The notes: generated from the letters alone by a model not told the origin. A stretch of 64,000 nucleotides of DNA from Prosopocoilus inquinatus (GCA_036172665.1 CM069877.1:15766001-15830000), one strand, 5' to 3'. Shown: positions 21,882 to 33,394, counted from the stretch's first letter. Numbers and translations: made by a program.

Positions 21882-22587
21882 GGTAAGTAACGTTCTACAA
21901 TTGTTTAAGTTTTATTTACAAAATAGGCAACAGTACACCGAAATTATCAATTGAGAAACTGGAAAGGCAGTCCATTCAAATCTATCCGACATTAAATGGG
22001 GTATACCGCAAGGATCTATATTGGGCCCTTTTTATTTCTAATTTTTACAAATGACCTGCAAAGTTACTGTGTACGTCGACAATACAAATGTATGTGTGGC
22101 TGGTGAGAATCAGGCATCCCTACAATCTAATGTTGAATACACACTACAGGAGCTTGTTGCTCGGTTCACCGACAATAAATTAAAAATCAACGCAGAAAAG
22201 ACTAATATTGTAAACTTTCCAAAAAACAAAGACAAATCATTTAAAGTGACATGCGGCGATATTCAACTTGCAACTTCGGAGTCATGTACATTTCTTGGCA
22301 TTCTTGTTGACAGTAAACTATGTTGGATGGAACACTTTCAAAAAATTAGTTTGAGTCTTAATAAAGTTGTTTTTGCTCTAAGGCGTCTCAAGCATATATG
22401 CTATCGATGGTCACTGTTATCGGTTTATCATGGCTACTTTGAGTCAGTGGCGCCTTATGCCCTACTATATTGGGGAAATCAAAGTAACCTGGACAGAGTT
22501 TTAAAACAGCAAAAACGATGTATACGTATAATAAAGGAGCTACCACCACGTACCTCATGTAGAGAACTTTTTAAAAATTTACATATA
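21882..22587 (+). pseudogene. reverse transcriptase, non-LTR (Jockey/CR1-like), relic A
   Basis: This begins in the palm domain (YLQNRQQYTEI), then motif B as WGIPQGSILGP (about 21993-22030). A stop and a frameshift follow before the long frame from 22051, which holds the catalytic motif C as YVDN in place of YADD, so the second catalytic Asp is lost. Thumb-like sequence follows (LGILVDSKLCW, RLKHICY, RCIRIIKELPPRTSCRELF). The YLQNRQQ start resembles relic D at 37.1-37.4 kb, so both probably belong to one family. Its 5' part (endonuclease) is missing. The frame is cut at 22588 by a foldback and resumes at 23011. Confidence 0.8.
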
Positions 22588-22601
22588 ATGTTAATTGTTA
22601 A

Positions 22602-22996
22602 GAAAAATTTTGTGCAAATCGTTTTTGATTGCAGTGAGAACCTCGAGCAGCCTCTGGACAGCTGTTTCAGCCCTGGTTGGGGCTTCTTCAGCAGAAACGT
22701 AGCTCGACATTCCCACTGCAGACCAAAAACGACTTGCCCAATTTATTCGAATGTCGAGCTACGTTTCTGCTGAAGAAGCCCCAACCAGGGCTGAAACAGC
22801 TGTCCAGAGGCTGCTCGAGGTTCTCACTGCAATCAAAAACGATTTGCACAAAATTTTTCTAAAATCTTTCAATATGCTTTGACAGCAAGCATGGCTGCCT
22901 TGCATGGGGGACTCATTAGGAGCAAATCCCGCTTCAATTTGTCTATCCTACTGCAATGTTAGGTCAAAAAGCGATAGTAAGATGTCGCTATTTTAT
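22602..22996 (+). mobile_element. foldback element FB-1, copy I
   Basis: Inserted in relic A with a perfect 14-bp duplication ATGTTAATTGTTAA (22588-22601 and 22997-23010). The first 109 bp (22602-22710, starting GAAAAATTTTGTGCAAATCG) are repeated as an exact inverted copy at 22751-22859. A tail of about 137 bp ends in AAGATGTCGCTATTTTAT, the L end shared with the other copies. Subterminal ATTGCAGT/ACTGCAAT motifs form a short inverted repeat between the two ends. No protein is encoded. Confidence 0.8.
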
Positions 22997-23010
22997 ATGT
23001 TAATTGTTAA

Positions 23011-23139
23011 CTTATATATTTTTCAGAGTGCTTTGTACGCATTTTATGCACGACGTAAAAGCCTAATGGGTTCAGAAGTACATGATTACCTCACTCGAAG
23101 TAGATATCAGATAAGACCAATTATTTCGCAGATCTGAGT
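23011..23139 (+). pseudogene. reverse transcriptase relic A, C-terminal end
   Basis: The frame after the foldback reads through ALYAFYARRKSLMGSE to HDYLTRSRYQIRP. The H-D-Y-x-T-R signature is typical of the C-terminal region of this reverse transcriptase type (compare HNYPTRNND in relic F). It lies directly after the second 14-bp duplication, which confirms that relic A was one gene before the insertion. Confidence 0.75.
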
Positions 23140-23560
23140 TTCAAAATCTACAATAAGTGACATTTCCAGCGAAACTACTCGAGATCAATTTATGACAAAA
23201 TTAAAACCTCTTTAGTCTTTAATAATGTTTATTATTCGTTAAATGGATTCATGGCAATTTGACGTCACTGTTTCAAGCTATAATACGTGATAATTATAAT
23301 TCGTGATACCTATAATGTGATACTTATAACTAACATTTTGTACCTGAATACGTATGTATATTTTAATGTGTATGTATATTTTAATGCGAAGTATAATCAG
23401 GACTGATCAATTAAGGAATCAATTCTATAACTGACTGCAGCCCAGTTATAGAATTGATTGTTATTTTAATGTGTTTATATTATACATTTTTTTTAATTGT
23501 ACAAATCCCAATGTTCTACATCATTGATAATCAGAATAAAGATATACTGCTACTATACCG
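23140..23560 (+). mobile_element. 3' untranslated region and tail of relic A
   Basis: Non-coding sequence runs to AATAAAG (about 23535) followed by short TACTGCTACTATAC repeats, a plausible retroposon tail. A hairpin with 17-bp arms (23417-23433 and 23443-23459) lies within it. Confidence 0.5.
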
Positions 23561-23970
23561 GATGTTTGTGAAATAAAATACAGAGAGTTAAACCTGTAAT
23601 ACGTCACCATAAATGGGAACGATTGAACTTGCATGTCCTTAATAAAAGTTTTACACATTTCGAGAAAATTGCAGTTGAAAACCGGACAAGAAATAATCGC
23701 ACAACTACGTCTTAGAGGTAAGTCAAAAAACGAAAATTTTATTGGAACAAAGAACGGAAGTGCAATCGAGCAGTGACCTTTGCCGAAGTCGAGAGGCCAA
23801 TAAAAGCGTTATTTTTAACGTCGTAATAAGTCGTATTACAGCTGAGCGAAAGAATTTGCTTCATTTTTTGTGATGTGGCACAAAATTTATTGCTCCAGAT
23901 GCTTTGGGATCAACAGTTTAGTTTGTGAAAAGTGATTGAACTAGTTAAAGCTAAATATGATTACTATCTA
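23561..23970. other. unassigned AT-rich sequence
   Basis: No reading frame or repeat partner was recognised before the TIR element at 23973. Confidence 0.35.
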
Positions 23971-23972
23971 TA

Positions 23973-25094
23973 CAGCGTGTAATCAAATAAGTTTCACATA
24001 TTAAAACTGTAAGTTCTTTATCACTTAAGAAAGTGATTTCTGCAAATATGAATTTTATTGGTGAAAAATTAAAGAAATTAAAACCCCCCCAGACCCCGAA
24101 GACTTTTTGTTTGAAAACCTCTGATTGGCCGTGTATCAGTTTCTACAAGCGCATCATAACACGCAAAACAATAAAGCGTCATCGAACTGAAGGGCTCTGG
24201 GTTAAAATTTTCGCTTATGTAATTCCATAACGGAATAGAATTATAAATATCCATCGCGTTGCTTATTAAATTAATCAATTTTCACATAATTGTTAATAGT
24301 TTTCTGCTCACAAAACTGTAAAAATAAATAAAAATTAGAAATTCCATTTTCTAAAATTATTTTACTAATTCATCGTGTACTTTATTTGCTGGTCGTCAAT
24401 AAACTGCATTGTTATTTCTTTATTGCGCAAAATGTTTAAGAATGTCTTTTCTTTCTGCATTTCGGAAAATCGTTATTGAATGCAGTCATCGCTTTTATTA
24501 TTTTGTGGAACCAAAACAATAAAGCGTCATCGAACTCGAACTACAAAACGTATATGTTAGTGGAAATAATTGAAATAATTAACAAAGTGATAATCAATCA
24601 ATGCGACTAATCATTTTTTTAAATCATTTTAATACGCAAAATTAGCACTGTAAATCATGTGTACTATTGGTTTACAAAGACCAGGATGTCAAAATCTAAT
24701 TATTGTCGATTATTTAATGAAACAGATTTAATTCTGATCAATGCAAGCAGATTTAAATTGTTTTCCTTTAATAATATTGCACACACGGGCTACGACCGAG
24801 AGGTTGTGAATTTGAACGCTCGTCTTTAATGGGTCGGTGATTCTATTTTATCGTGTTCCCATAAAGCTTTTAAAATGCGATCAAGCAATTGACCTTGAAT
24901 TTTGCTGGAATTTTGTTTTATAACGTTGTTTTTGTGCATGGCCGACCAGAAGTTCTCAAACAAAAGATTCAATATTCCTCCAATAGGCAATTTTTTTATT
25001 TTTGAGCTAGTCTTTTGGTAATTGCGGCATTAATTCTCTTACACGATGAGGAACTTGCGGTATTAACATGTGAAACTAATTTGATTACACCCTG
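23973..25094. mobile_element. Tc1/mariner-type TIR element, non-autonomous
   Basis: Left end CAGCGTGTAATCAAATAAGT and right end complementary to CAGGGTGTAATCAAATTAGT, each followed by TTCACAT inward. TA flanks both sides (23971-23972 and 25095-25096). The size (1122 bp) is close to a mariner, but no transposase motif (D,D34D) is readable. A 24-bp exact direct repeat occurs inside at 24165-24188 and 24513-24536. Confidence 0.7.
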
Positions 25095-25096
25095 TA

Positions 25097-27062
25097 TAGT
25101 ATTATTACTTATTAAAACGCTGCAATTCACGAACGGCGAGAGAACAGCATTTCAGAGAAGTGTGCTCGTTATACCGTCGATAGTATTTGCGCTAATCCTG
25201 ACATGCATATGAACACAAGAATCACTTTTTCGCCGGGCTCGTTTGTGTGGCGCTAATGATGGACGCCACGTCGAACAATTGTTATAAACATTTCTAAATG
25301 TCTAACAGTGAACGTTTGTTTGAATGTGATCCTTCACACAGATGATATTCGGTGAGTGTGTCTTGCGTATTAGTCATTCCCGTGATGTTTACTGTCTACG
25401 ATCAGAGAAGCAAGTTCCGTAAGTTTTTTTTTGTTATTTCATGAGCGCCAAATAAGGGACGGATAAAGGAATAAACGATGTCCTGTGCTAGTATTTATCG
25501 AAGACTTGTGCTAAAGATTCATCAGGATTTGTATGCGACAAGTCGACAGTTTTGTAAAGATTTGTTTTTGAATTTATTGAAGACATGTATGCAATGTAAG
25601 CGCCCCTTAAGGATTGCAGAACTGTAAATAGGTCTCGATTCACTTGATCGCGACTATACGTATACCAAATGCTACCAGAACGTAGAACTTACTTGTGAAA
25701 TATGTATGTAAAAGCGATTAAAATGTTCACCAATGAAATTCTTATCTTTTTGGGACATCATACCCCTAGCTGATGTGATATTGGTTTAAAATTTTAATTG
25801 CTCACACAACATTGGCTGCAATCGGTCAGTGCCACTGCAGCCTAACTTGATAAACAAAAAGCAAAGTTTCTGTGATCATGGCACTTCTGTTTGTAAAAAG
25901 AATAAGTTCGGTTTGTCAAAATTTTGAAGAAGACTCCATATCATGTGATACATCATTGCATTCAGAAATAAATTTTCTCTTAAAAGGGCCAAAGAAATTA
26001 GGGGATACCAATTTAAAATTTTAAGGTTAGGTTAGATTATTGAAAATGTCTAAAAATGAGCTTAGTTTGTGCCCATAAAATACTTAAATTATCATGCAAA
26101 TTAGTTTAAACCGCATGTCAATATCTTAAGTAACAAAAAAGTTACGGCAAATAAAAGAAATGAGGAGATTTTGGTTTTTGTAAAATTTTAACCAAGTTGG
26201 CCATGACAAGTAAAATTTGAAAATGGATTCTTAATGAGCTCTCGAACCTGCACCTTTTTGCTAATTAAATCATCTCTCTATCTCTTCAAATACAGAAGAC
26301 ACCCATGCTGTCCCTACGAAATCCGGGCACACTGTATATGAACTATATCGGGAACTTGGATACGAGCTCTAAGTTGTCTTCCCAGGTAGAAACTAGCGTG
26401 GCTCAAGGATTCATTATTGTTCAACTTATACATGACTGAATTATATGACAATATTAAAACACTGGAAAATTCATGATTAAGTTGATGACACAAATAACTT
26501 TTGGGTGGTATATGTAACACCAAATTCTTGGTACAAGTCACAATTGTGGTAAATTCAACAATAAATTTTTCTCTGCGTTCAAATTGTTAATGTGACCAAA
26601 ATGTTGGTTACAACAAGTCTTCAACTGTGTTATTTCATTTTCTAAAAATGTAAACATCACAGTTTTAAACTCGCCGTTAATTTCTAATCACACCCGGGAA
26701 GCCGTAGCCGAAAACATAATGAAATTAAACGCCGGTTTGAAACGTCCGGGTGAATTTAAATGGTTCGACGCCGTCCGGCCGTAATTGTTACGCCGACCGC
26801 TGAAATAATCGGACCCCCGTGTTTCAGTTCGTTACAGTGGGCTGTTATTTATAGTTATTGATAAGCAAGTGGCAGTGCTGAAAACGCAGATAGGTAGTTG
26901 ACCGGTGAATAGAAAATAAATAAAATATACATATTTTTTAATGAAAAATATTTGCTGGTTGAAACAGTTGAGGTTAACCTAATGAAATTAAGAACACTCA
27001 CGCAAATGAGAAACAACAACGGTCGAAAAACTACTGTGCGGTATATCTCACTACTAGCGTAA
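25097..27062. other. unassigned sequence
   Basis: No protein-like frame was found. A GC-richer block at 26690-26840 lacks transposon features. A lone Tc1-type end (complement of TACAGTGTGCCCGGATTT) lies at about 26314-26331 with no partner. Open frames up to 84 codons appear compositional. Confidence 0.35.
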
Positions 27063-27127
27063 GGTGAACTATTAAACCAATGCATCGGTGAACTATTAAA
27101 CCAATGCATTGGTTTAATAGTTCACCG
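27063..27127. repeat. 42-bp perfect palindrome with adjacent direct copy
   Basis: 27086-27127 is a perfect palindrome centred on TGCA with arms CGGTGAACTATTAAACCAATG. One arm is repeated directly just upstream (27063-27085). Confidence 0.85.
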
Positions 27128-28100
27128 ACGAGAGCGGAGATCCTGACAACGAAGAAGTTGAATAAGAGATGATGGGAATTGTATTGAGGCGGTACATTTT
27201 AAGACAAAAATAACTGATCTCATAATAAAAATAAAAAAATTGAATATATAGACAAAAATAAAACTAACCAAGCACTAAGTCTACAAAAAAATCAAGATCA
27301 AGGCAATTCAAAGAAAAAATAAAATATGTGATTAAAACTGAAAAACGTAACAGAACGTAAGCAAGTAAATTCAGGCTCAACTCAACTCAAAGGCGAAATA
27401 AAGAATAAAAAAATGAAAAACACGAAAATCAATAATTACTGTTGCAGGAACTTTTTAATAATTAAAAAAAAATGAACTAGACCATCCGATCCAACTCTAT
27501 TCAACACCACCAAAAGAAACAAGAAAATTGAAATAAAATAATGATTAAGTGAAAGAAAGAATTGAGAATGAAAGAAACTGAAAGCAAACAAAAACTAAAC
27601 AAAAAAAAACAACAAAAAGTTAAACTCATTGAAACTAAACGAAAATAAAAAATCAATTAAACCTAACAAATTGCAAGGTCAACCGAACGATACGTTAAAG
27701 AATAAAAGAATAAGAAATTGGAAAACTGGAAATTTTTTCCGCGTTTTTTATTTTAATATTCTATTGAGACGTTCATAGTCAAAGTATCAGTCGATTTTTA
27801 CTTTTTTTTCCTTCTCGTTGTTGGTCGTTTTATTCTTTTCCTCGATTTTTTTTCTTTTTTCAAATTTATTTATTATTTATTTGTGTCCATTATTATTTCT
27901 TTCTTTTTGCTCTTTTCCTTATTGATCAATTTTCTTGTCGATGTTATTAAACCAAAGCTCGCTTTAATTGACACGATAACATTTAACAATCGGCTCTTGT
28001 TTCCTCTGTTGTTTTAAAATTGAAAATGTTTATTTTTTTATTTTCTTTTTTCTTTTTAGAAATCCGCGTCAACTGTCTTGCGTTCTTCTTTTTTTTCGTA
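27128..28100. repeat. A-rich then T-rich low-complexity region
   Basis: 27180-27720 is A-rich with CTCAACTCAA- and AAACTAAACGAAAA-like phrases, complementary in flavour to the T-rich array at 10.3-11.9 kb. 27730-28070 switches to T-rich. No coding. Confidence 0.5.
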
Positions 28101-28104
28101 ATTG

Positions 28105-28790
28105 GTGGGAGATGGTGCTGGAGGATTTGCAAGAGAAGATCTGGAGTTGGAAAGATAAAGTCAGAGATGAGGAGCAATGAAAGAAACAGCAGATTATGGA
28201 CCTAAACAGCGTAAAAAGGAGCCTAAGTAAAAGATGGAGAGAAATGGTGCTGACGAATAGGAGAAGATGTTAGGTTGGAAAGAGAAAAAGAGAGAAAAGG
28301 AAAAAAGTCAGAGACGAGGAGTAATGAAAGAAATACCAGATTATGGTTCTAAATAACGTAAACAGAAGCCTAAGTAAAAGATGGAGAGAAACGGTGATGA
28401 CGCAGAGGAGAAGATGATAGATCGGAAAGAGAAACTCAGAGATGGGGACCAATGGAAAAAAGTCAGAGATGAGGAGCAATGAAAGAAACACCAAGTTATG
28501 GACTTAAATAGCGTAAAAGGACGCCTAAGTAAAAGATGGAGAGAAACGGTGCTGACGCAGAGGAGAAGATGTTCGGTTGGAAAGAGAACCCCAGAGGGAG
28601 ACCAATGGAAAAAAGCAATGAAGCTGTGCCTCGGAATGATCTATCAAAAGTGTCAAAAGGAATAGGTGAAGGGGAATAATGCTGACGAAGAGAAGAATAT
28701 CTTGATTTGGAAAGAGAAATCCAGAGATAGGGATCAATGAAAGAAAGCAATAAAGTTATGCCCTTGAATGGCCTGAATTATATTGTCGAT
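28105..28790 (+). repeat. tandem array, unit about 135-165 bp, part 1
   Basis: Units carry AAGATGGAGAGAAACGGTGC, TGACGCAGAGGAGAAGATGT, GGTTGGAAAGAGAAA and CCAATGGAAAAAAG in that order. About four to five units are seen, with drift. The same unit resumes at 31890-32112 after two inserted elements. The minus-strand open frames here (60-84 codons) follow the repeat and are not independent genes. Confidence 0.75.
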
Positions 28791-28918
28791 AAATAACGAC
28801 GTGTTTACAAAAAATATTTCGTCAAATAAAGCAAACAGCTATATTGGTTACATACGTACAAACGTATGCGATAATATGATAGATTAATGCGCGAAGCGTG
28901 TCTAACTATTTATATTTA
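28791..28918. other. boundary between array and TIR element
   Basis: Short non-repeat AT-rich sequence ending in TA, the target site of the element at 28921. Confidence 0.4.
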
Positions 28919-28920
28919 TA

Positions 28921-30483
28921 CAGTGTGTCCCTAGAATGACACCGCGATACGTATAATAGACCAAAAATTTTTTATTTCAGATTTCAGGTTTTGCAGGAAT
29001 AAAATTTCAGTAAAAGTGTAAAATATTAACGCCGTCTATATATTGATTGACCAAAATACCAATAAAAACTATTATTCAAATAAAAGTACACAGTCAAAAT
29101 AAAAGTAAGCGTAACTGAGACCTGGCTAATTGATAAAAAAGTCGAAAAATGTAAACAGAAAAAAAAAGAAACAAAAGATGATCGAATCATGTTTCTAAAT
29201 AAAATGAAATAAGGAAAAATTTTTGCGCGACCGACATATACAGAAGAAACAAAAATAAATTTCGGAAACAAAAGACGACCGCTTTAATTTTGAAAACAAG
29301 AAAATTAATCAAATAATAAAATTCCTTTTAAAAAACTACAAATTTCAGAGACAAAAGGCATCGCTTAAACTTAAACAAGAGATCAGTCATATTAAAGAAA
29401 AGACCTAACCCTGAAATGCACAAAGGCAAACTGAAAAAAAATTGGAAAAATATTATTTTAAAAATAAAATAAAATAGCAAAAACAAACTACTTCAACGAC
29501 CTTGCTAAAAAGCGACAAACGAAAAATTTATAAATTTCAGAAACAAAAGACGATCGCTCTAATTACAAAAAAGAAATCTCAAACCCAATCAAATTAAAAA
29601 TCTAAAACAAAAATGAAAGTAACTTAGGCGAGATTCTCTTCTTCGAAAATTTTGAAAAAAAATAAAATTTAGAAATAAAATGCGATCGCTTAGATTTAAA
29701 CTATAAAATTATTAAAAAACACAAAAATACTAATCCTGATGTGGATAAAAAAAGGCAAACTGAGAACAAAATAGGAAAAAGTAACACAAAAAAGAACAAA
29801 AGGCAATCGACTTGCGCAAGCAATAAACAAAAAAAATGTAGAAACTGAAAATATCGATTTTTGGTAATAAAAAAAACAAACGCTTAAACTCAAACGAAGG
29901 GCGAAGGAAAGTTGAAGGAACTAAATCGATCGCCGATCGCTTAATAAAAGGAAAAAGGAAAACAGAATATTTTTTGCGCACGCAACAAAGAAAGACAACA
30001 ACATATCTCACAAAACAAAAGATAATCGCTCTAACTTATATCAATAATACAAGACGTTAATAATGGCATAACATGTTTTAATAAACTTAAAAAATGCGAA
30101 AAAATGAAAAAAGTGAGAAAAATTAAAATTTACCCACCATTTAAAATATGCAGATGAATAAAAAAATAATCAGATTAAAAGAGATGTAATTATGAAGTAA
30201 AAAAAACAAATGATGAATAGGACGTTGAAATTTGGTATATTTCCTTAATTTCAAGCGAGAATAATTTTAGTAAAATTTTCTCCTAAATTCAAAAGGAATA
30301 CAACTTTGCCTACACATATTTTATTTCTTCTTGTGTTCATTCCGTCCCATTGAGGACTCTCGAGGTCATATTTGGCAAAAATTCATTTCGCACCAAGCAG
30401 ACCTGAATTGTAAAATATGAAATCTGAATTCAAAATTTTTTGGTCAATTATACGTATCGCGAACTCAATCCGGAGACAGACTG
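28921..30483. mobile_element. TIR element with satellite-like A-rich interior
   Basis: Left end CAGTGTGTCCCTAGAATGAC; right end complementary to CAGTCTGTCTCCGGATTGAG. Inward of these the arms share GCGATACGTATAAT and CAGATTTCA, so similarity runs about 80 bp. TA flanks both sides (28919-28920 and 30484-30485). The interior is an A-rich degenerate array with repeated AAATTTCAGAAACAAAAGAC and GATCGCTTAAACTTAAAC phrases roughly every 165-180 bp. No transposase. Ends and TA target suggest Tc1/mariner-type mobilisation. Confidence 0.7.
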
Positions 30484-30539
30484 TATAAGCAAAAATGCAA
30501 AATCTTCATTATAATAAAAATAGGTGAAATTCGGTTATA

Positions 30540-31873
30540 CTGGGTGAGTCATAGGTGGAACAAATTTTACCAGTGTGTAGGAGAGATTGTTTTAAGTAAA
30601 AAAGTTCACATAAACCCACATGCTGGGTGTTCACGGGAAGCCGCTACAACAGCTAACTTCCTTATTTGTATTTTTACGAAGTAACTAAAATAGAAAAGTT
30701 TAGGACCTTGTCTCCTCGATTTTATGCTGCTTTTGAAAAAACAAATGACAAACAGATTTTCGAGATTTTTAATTGTTTTCAACATTTCTAAATAGAACCT
30801 TTGTTTTTTATCATCGCACCGTATTCAAGATGTCAAATTAATGTCCAAGCCTACTCTTTTATAAATTATTTAGTGTTCACTAGCTTAAATTAGAAAAGTT
30901 TTAGGACTTCTCCTACTCGATTTTATGGTATGTTGAAAGAAACAATTGACAATCAGGTTTTCGAGATTTTCAATTCTTTTCAACGTTTTTAAATGGAACA
31001 TTATATTGTAGTATACATTTTAACGCACCGTGCTTTCAATATTACGCACAAAGGTTTTTAATATGAACTAAATTTAAAGAAATTTTTAATCAAGACAGTC
31101 CACACCGGTCTGACAGTTTGAATATACTTCTTTTATTCTCTTGTTTCAACGCGCACCATATTGTGCTCGTGAATAAATATACTATTACAACCAGACACTT
31201 CTTCCCGCGAACATCAAGACTGAATTATTTATGAAACATTCTGTTTTAAGAGATAATACTTTAGAGAAATACTTAATTTGACATCCTGAACGAGATGCCA
31301 TGATAAATAGCATAATGTTCCATCTAAAAAAGTTGAAAACAATTGAAAATCTCGAAAAACTTTGTACTCATATGTTTTTCCGAAGGTACCATAAAATCGA
31401 GTAGGGAAAATCCTGAAATTTTTCTAATTTAAGCTACCTCGTGAAATGTCATGAAATAATAAAGTTAGCTATTGTAGCCATTTTTCATGAACACCAAGCT
31501 TTTGTTACCAAATAATTTATAAAATAGTAGACTTTGGGAGATGACATTTTAGAAACATAATTAATTTGACATCTTGAATGCGATGCGATGATAAAAAATC
31601 TAATGTTCCATTAAAAAAAAAAGTTGAAACAATAAAAAATCTCGAAAACCTGATTGTCATTTATTTTCTTTTCGAAAGTAGCATAATATCAAGGAGAAAA
31701 GGTCCTAAAACTTTGCTATTTTCAGTTATTTCGTAAAAATACAAAGAAGAAAGTTGGCTATTGCAGCGGCTTCCCATGAACAGCCTGTATGTAAGCTCAT
31801 ATGAACAATTTTACTTACAATTGTCTCTCCTACATACTGGTAACGTTTGTTCCGCCCAGTATGACTCACCCTG
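30540..31873. mobile_element. foldback element FB-C with four internal modules
   Basis: Ends are CTGGGTGAGTCATAGGTGGA and the complement of CAGGGTGAGTCATACTGGGC. A module with TCTCGAAAA, GATTTTATG and AAAGTTTTAGGAC-like blocks occurs four times: twice in one orientation (about 30670-30840, 30880-31060) and twice reversed (about 31290-31480, 31560-31740). TA precedes the left end; the right is followed by TGTA. No protein is encoded. It is inserted next to the tandem array. Confidence 0.7.
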
Positions 31874-31889
31874 TGTATTACTCCTATCA

Positions 31890-32112
31890 AACCGTTAAAA
31901 AGACAGAGGTGAATGGTGCTGACGAAAAGAAAAAATCTTGTGTTGAAAAAAGAAAGCCAGAGATAGGGGCCAATGGAGAAAAACAATGAAGATATGGCCC
32001 TGACTGGCTTGTAAAAAGCGTGAGGGGGATGGTGCTGACGAAGAGAGGAGCGTCGTTGATAGGAAAGAGAAAACTAGATGAGGACTAATGGAACGAAGCA
32101 ATAAAGTCCTGG
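31890..32112 (+). repeat. tandem array, part 2
   Basis: Two further units of the array at 28105-28790, with GGTGCTGACGAAGAG, GGAAAGAGAAA and CCAATGGA blocks in the same order and orientation. Confidence 0.7.
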
Positions 32113-32274
32113 TCCTACTAATTACAATTTAAATTTTTTCATTATCCCTCTCAGTTGAAGATACTTGCAGCTTCCTCCAGTCCAAAGGACTAGCCACTCG
32201 CTTTCAATTTTATCTCAATTCTAGTAGGTACGAGGTAAGCGCCAAAATTTCTCGGCCTGACATAGATCCACATA

Positions 32275-33275
32275 CCGAGTGGAAAGTTTCAAACCCGAAC
32301 ATAGCAAAGTTCCATTGAAAACTACGTTTCTGTAGATTACTGCTCACCATTTAAAGATACAAAAATGGTGATGGTATTAAATGGAAGATAAAATTAAGAC
32401 CAATGTTATCGTGTTAAAATTATTCCTATTGTGTTAATACTTTTGAAATAGAAATTAAATTTTTAAATTTCAAATGAAAATTGTAGTCGCCTTAGTATGT
32501 CAGATTTGAAGTTTGCAATTCAATAATCAGAATTTTGTACAATATGCTTCTTATTCAAAATAAAATTCCATTCATCTGTGTAGCATACTGACGATGAAAA
32601 ACTGTTAGGATTTATTTCTTTGCTCCTGCATTGCTTCACAAAATACTTTCCTACTATTCTTGTTAATTTCAGTACAATGTTGATGGCAACTGGATTTGTG
32701 GAATTGATGTTTTTTTTTTAATATTCTTTACAGTTGTGTGTTACTTATTCTTGAACAGTGTGAAACTTATTTAATTCTTAGTATAACTGATATTAAGACT
32801 GATTTAGTATCGATATGTGTCGGTATTGATTGCCCGTGGCATCATTTCAAGTTTATTGATAATATCAGACACAACAGTATTTTTGTATGCAATGACTTAG
32901 AATACAATTATCATTCTAATAAAGAAAGAATTGTTGTAACTTAAACGACAAGGGTACCTACCTGTTATTTGCTCTGTACAATAATTCATAATGCTTTTTG
33001 ACTGACGTATAAATTATTTTCCATGAATTGAAACAACTGAAAGTTTCAAACCTGACATAGGCGACTAAATTTTTCGTTTAAAATTTGAAAATTTTATTTA
33101 TATTCCGAAAGTATTAATATTTAGGAATAATTTTAACACCATAATATTGTCCATAATATTATCTTTTCTTTAATACCATTGCCATTTTTGTATCTTCAAA
33201 TGGCGAGCAGCAATTCACAGAAACATAGTTTTCAATACAAGTTTGCTATGTTCGGGTTTGAAACTTTCCACCCGG
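32275..33275. mobile_element. foldback element FB-A, copy 2
   Basis: Ends CCGAGTGGAAAGTTTC and complement of CCGGGTGGAAAGTTTC, with TA on both sides (32273-32274 and 33276-33277). It is inserted just inside the left TIR of mariner 3. The shared internal segment with GTGAAACTTATTTAATTCTT runs in the opposite direction relative to copy 1. Confidence 0.8.
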
Positions 33276-33394
33276 TATAGGAGCGGGTCTAAATTTTTGT
33301 AATACATTGCTCCTAGTTTTATTAGCCTTGGAAAAAATAAAACTGGACTGTATCTCAATTAGTTTAATTATAACTGACACATCACGATATCAGA

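Noticed and set aside
26314..26331. Tc1-type end complementary to TACAGTGTGCCCGG
   Set aside because: No partner end in the preceding 3 kb, so no element could be defined.
28105..28790. CRISPR-like array
   Set aside because: Units are 135-165 bp, degenerate and contiguous, without short identical repeats and unique spacers; the window is eukaryotic.
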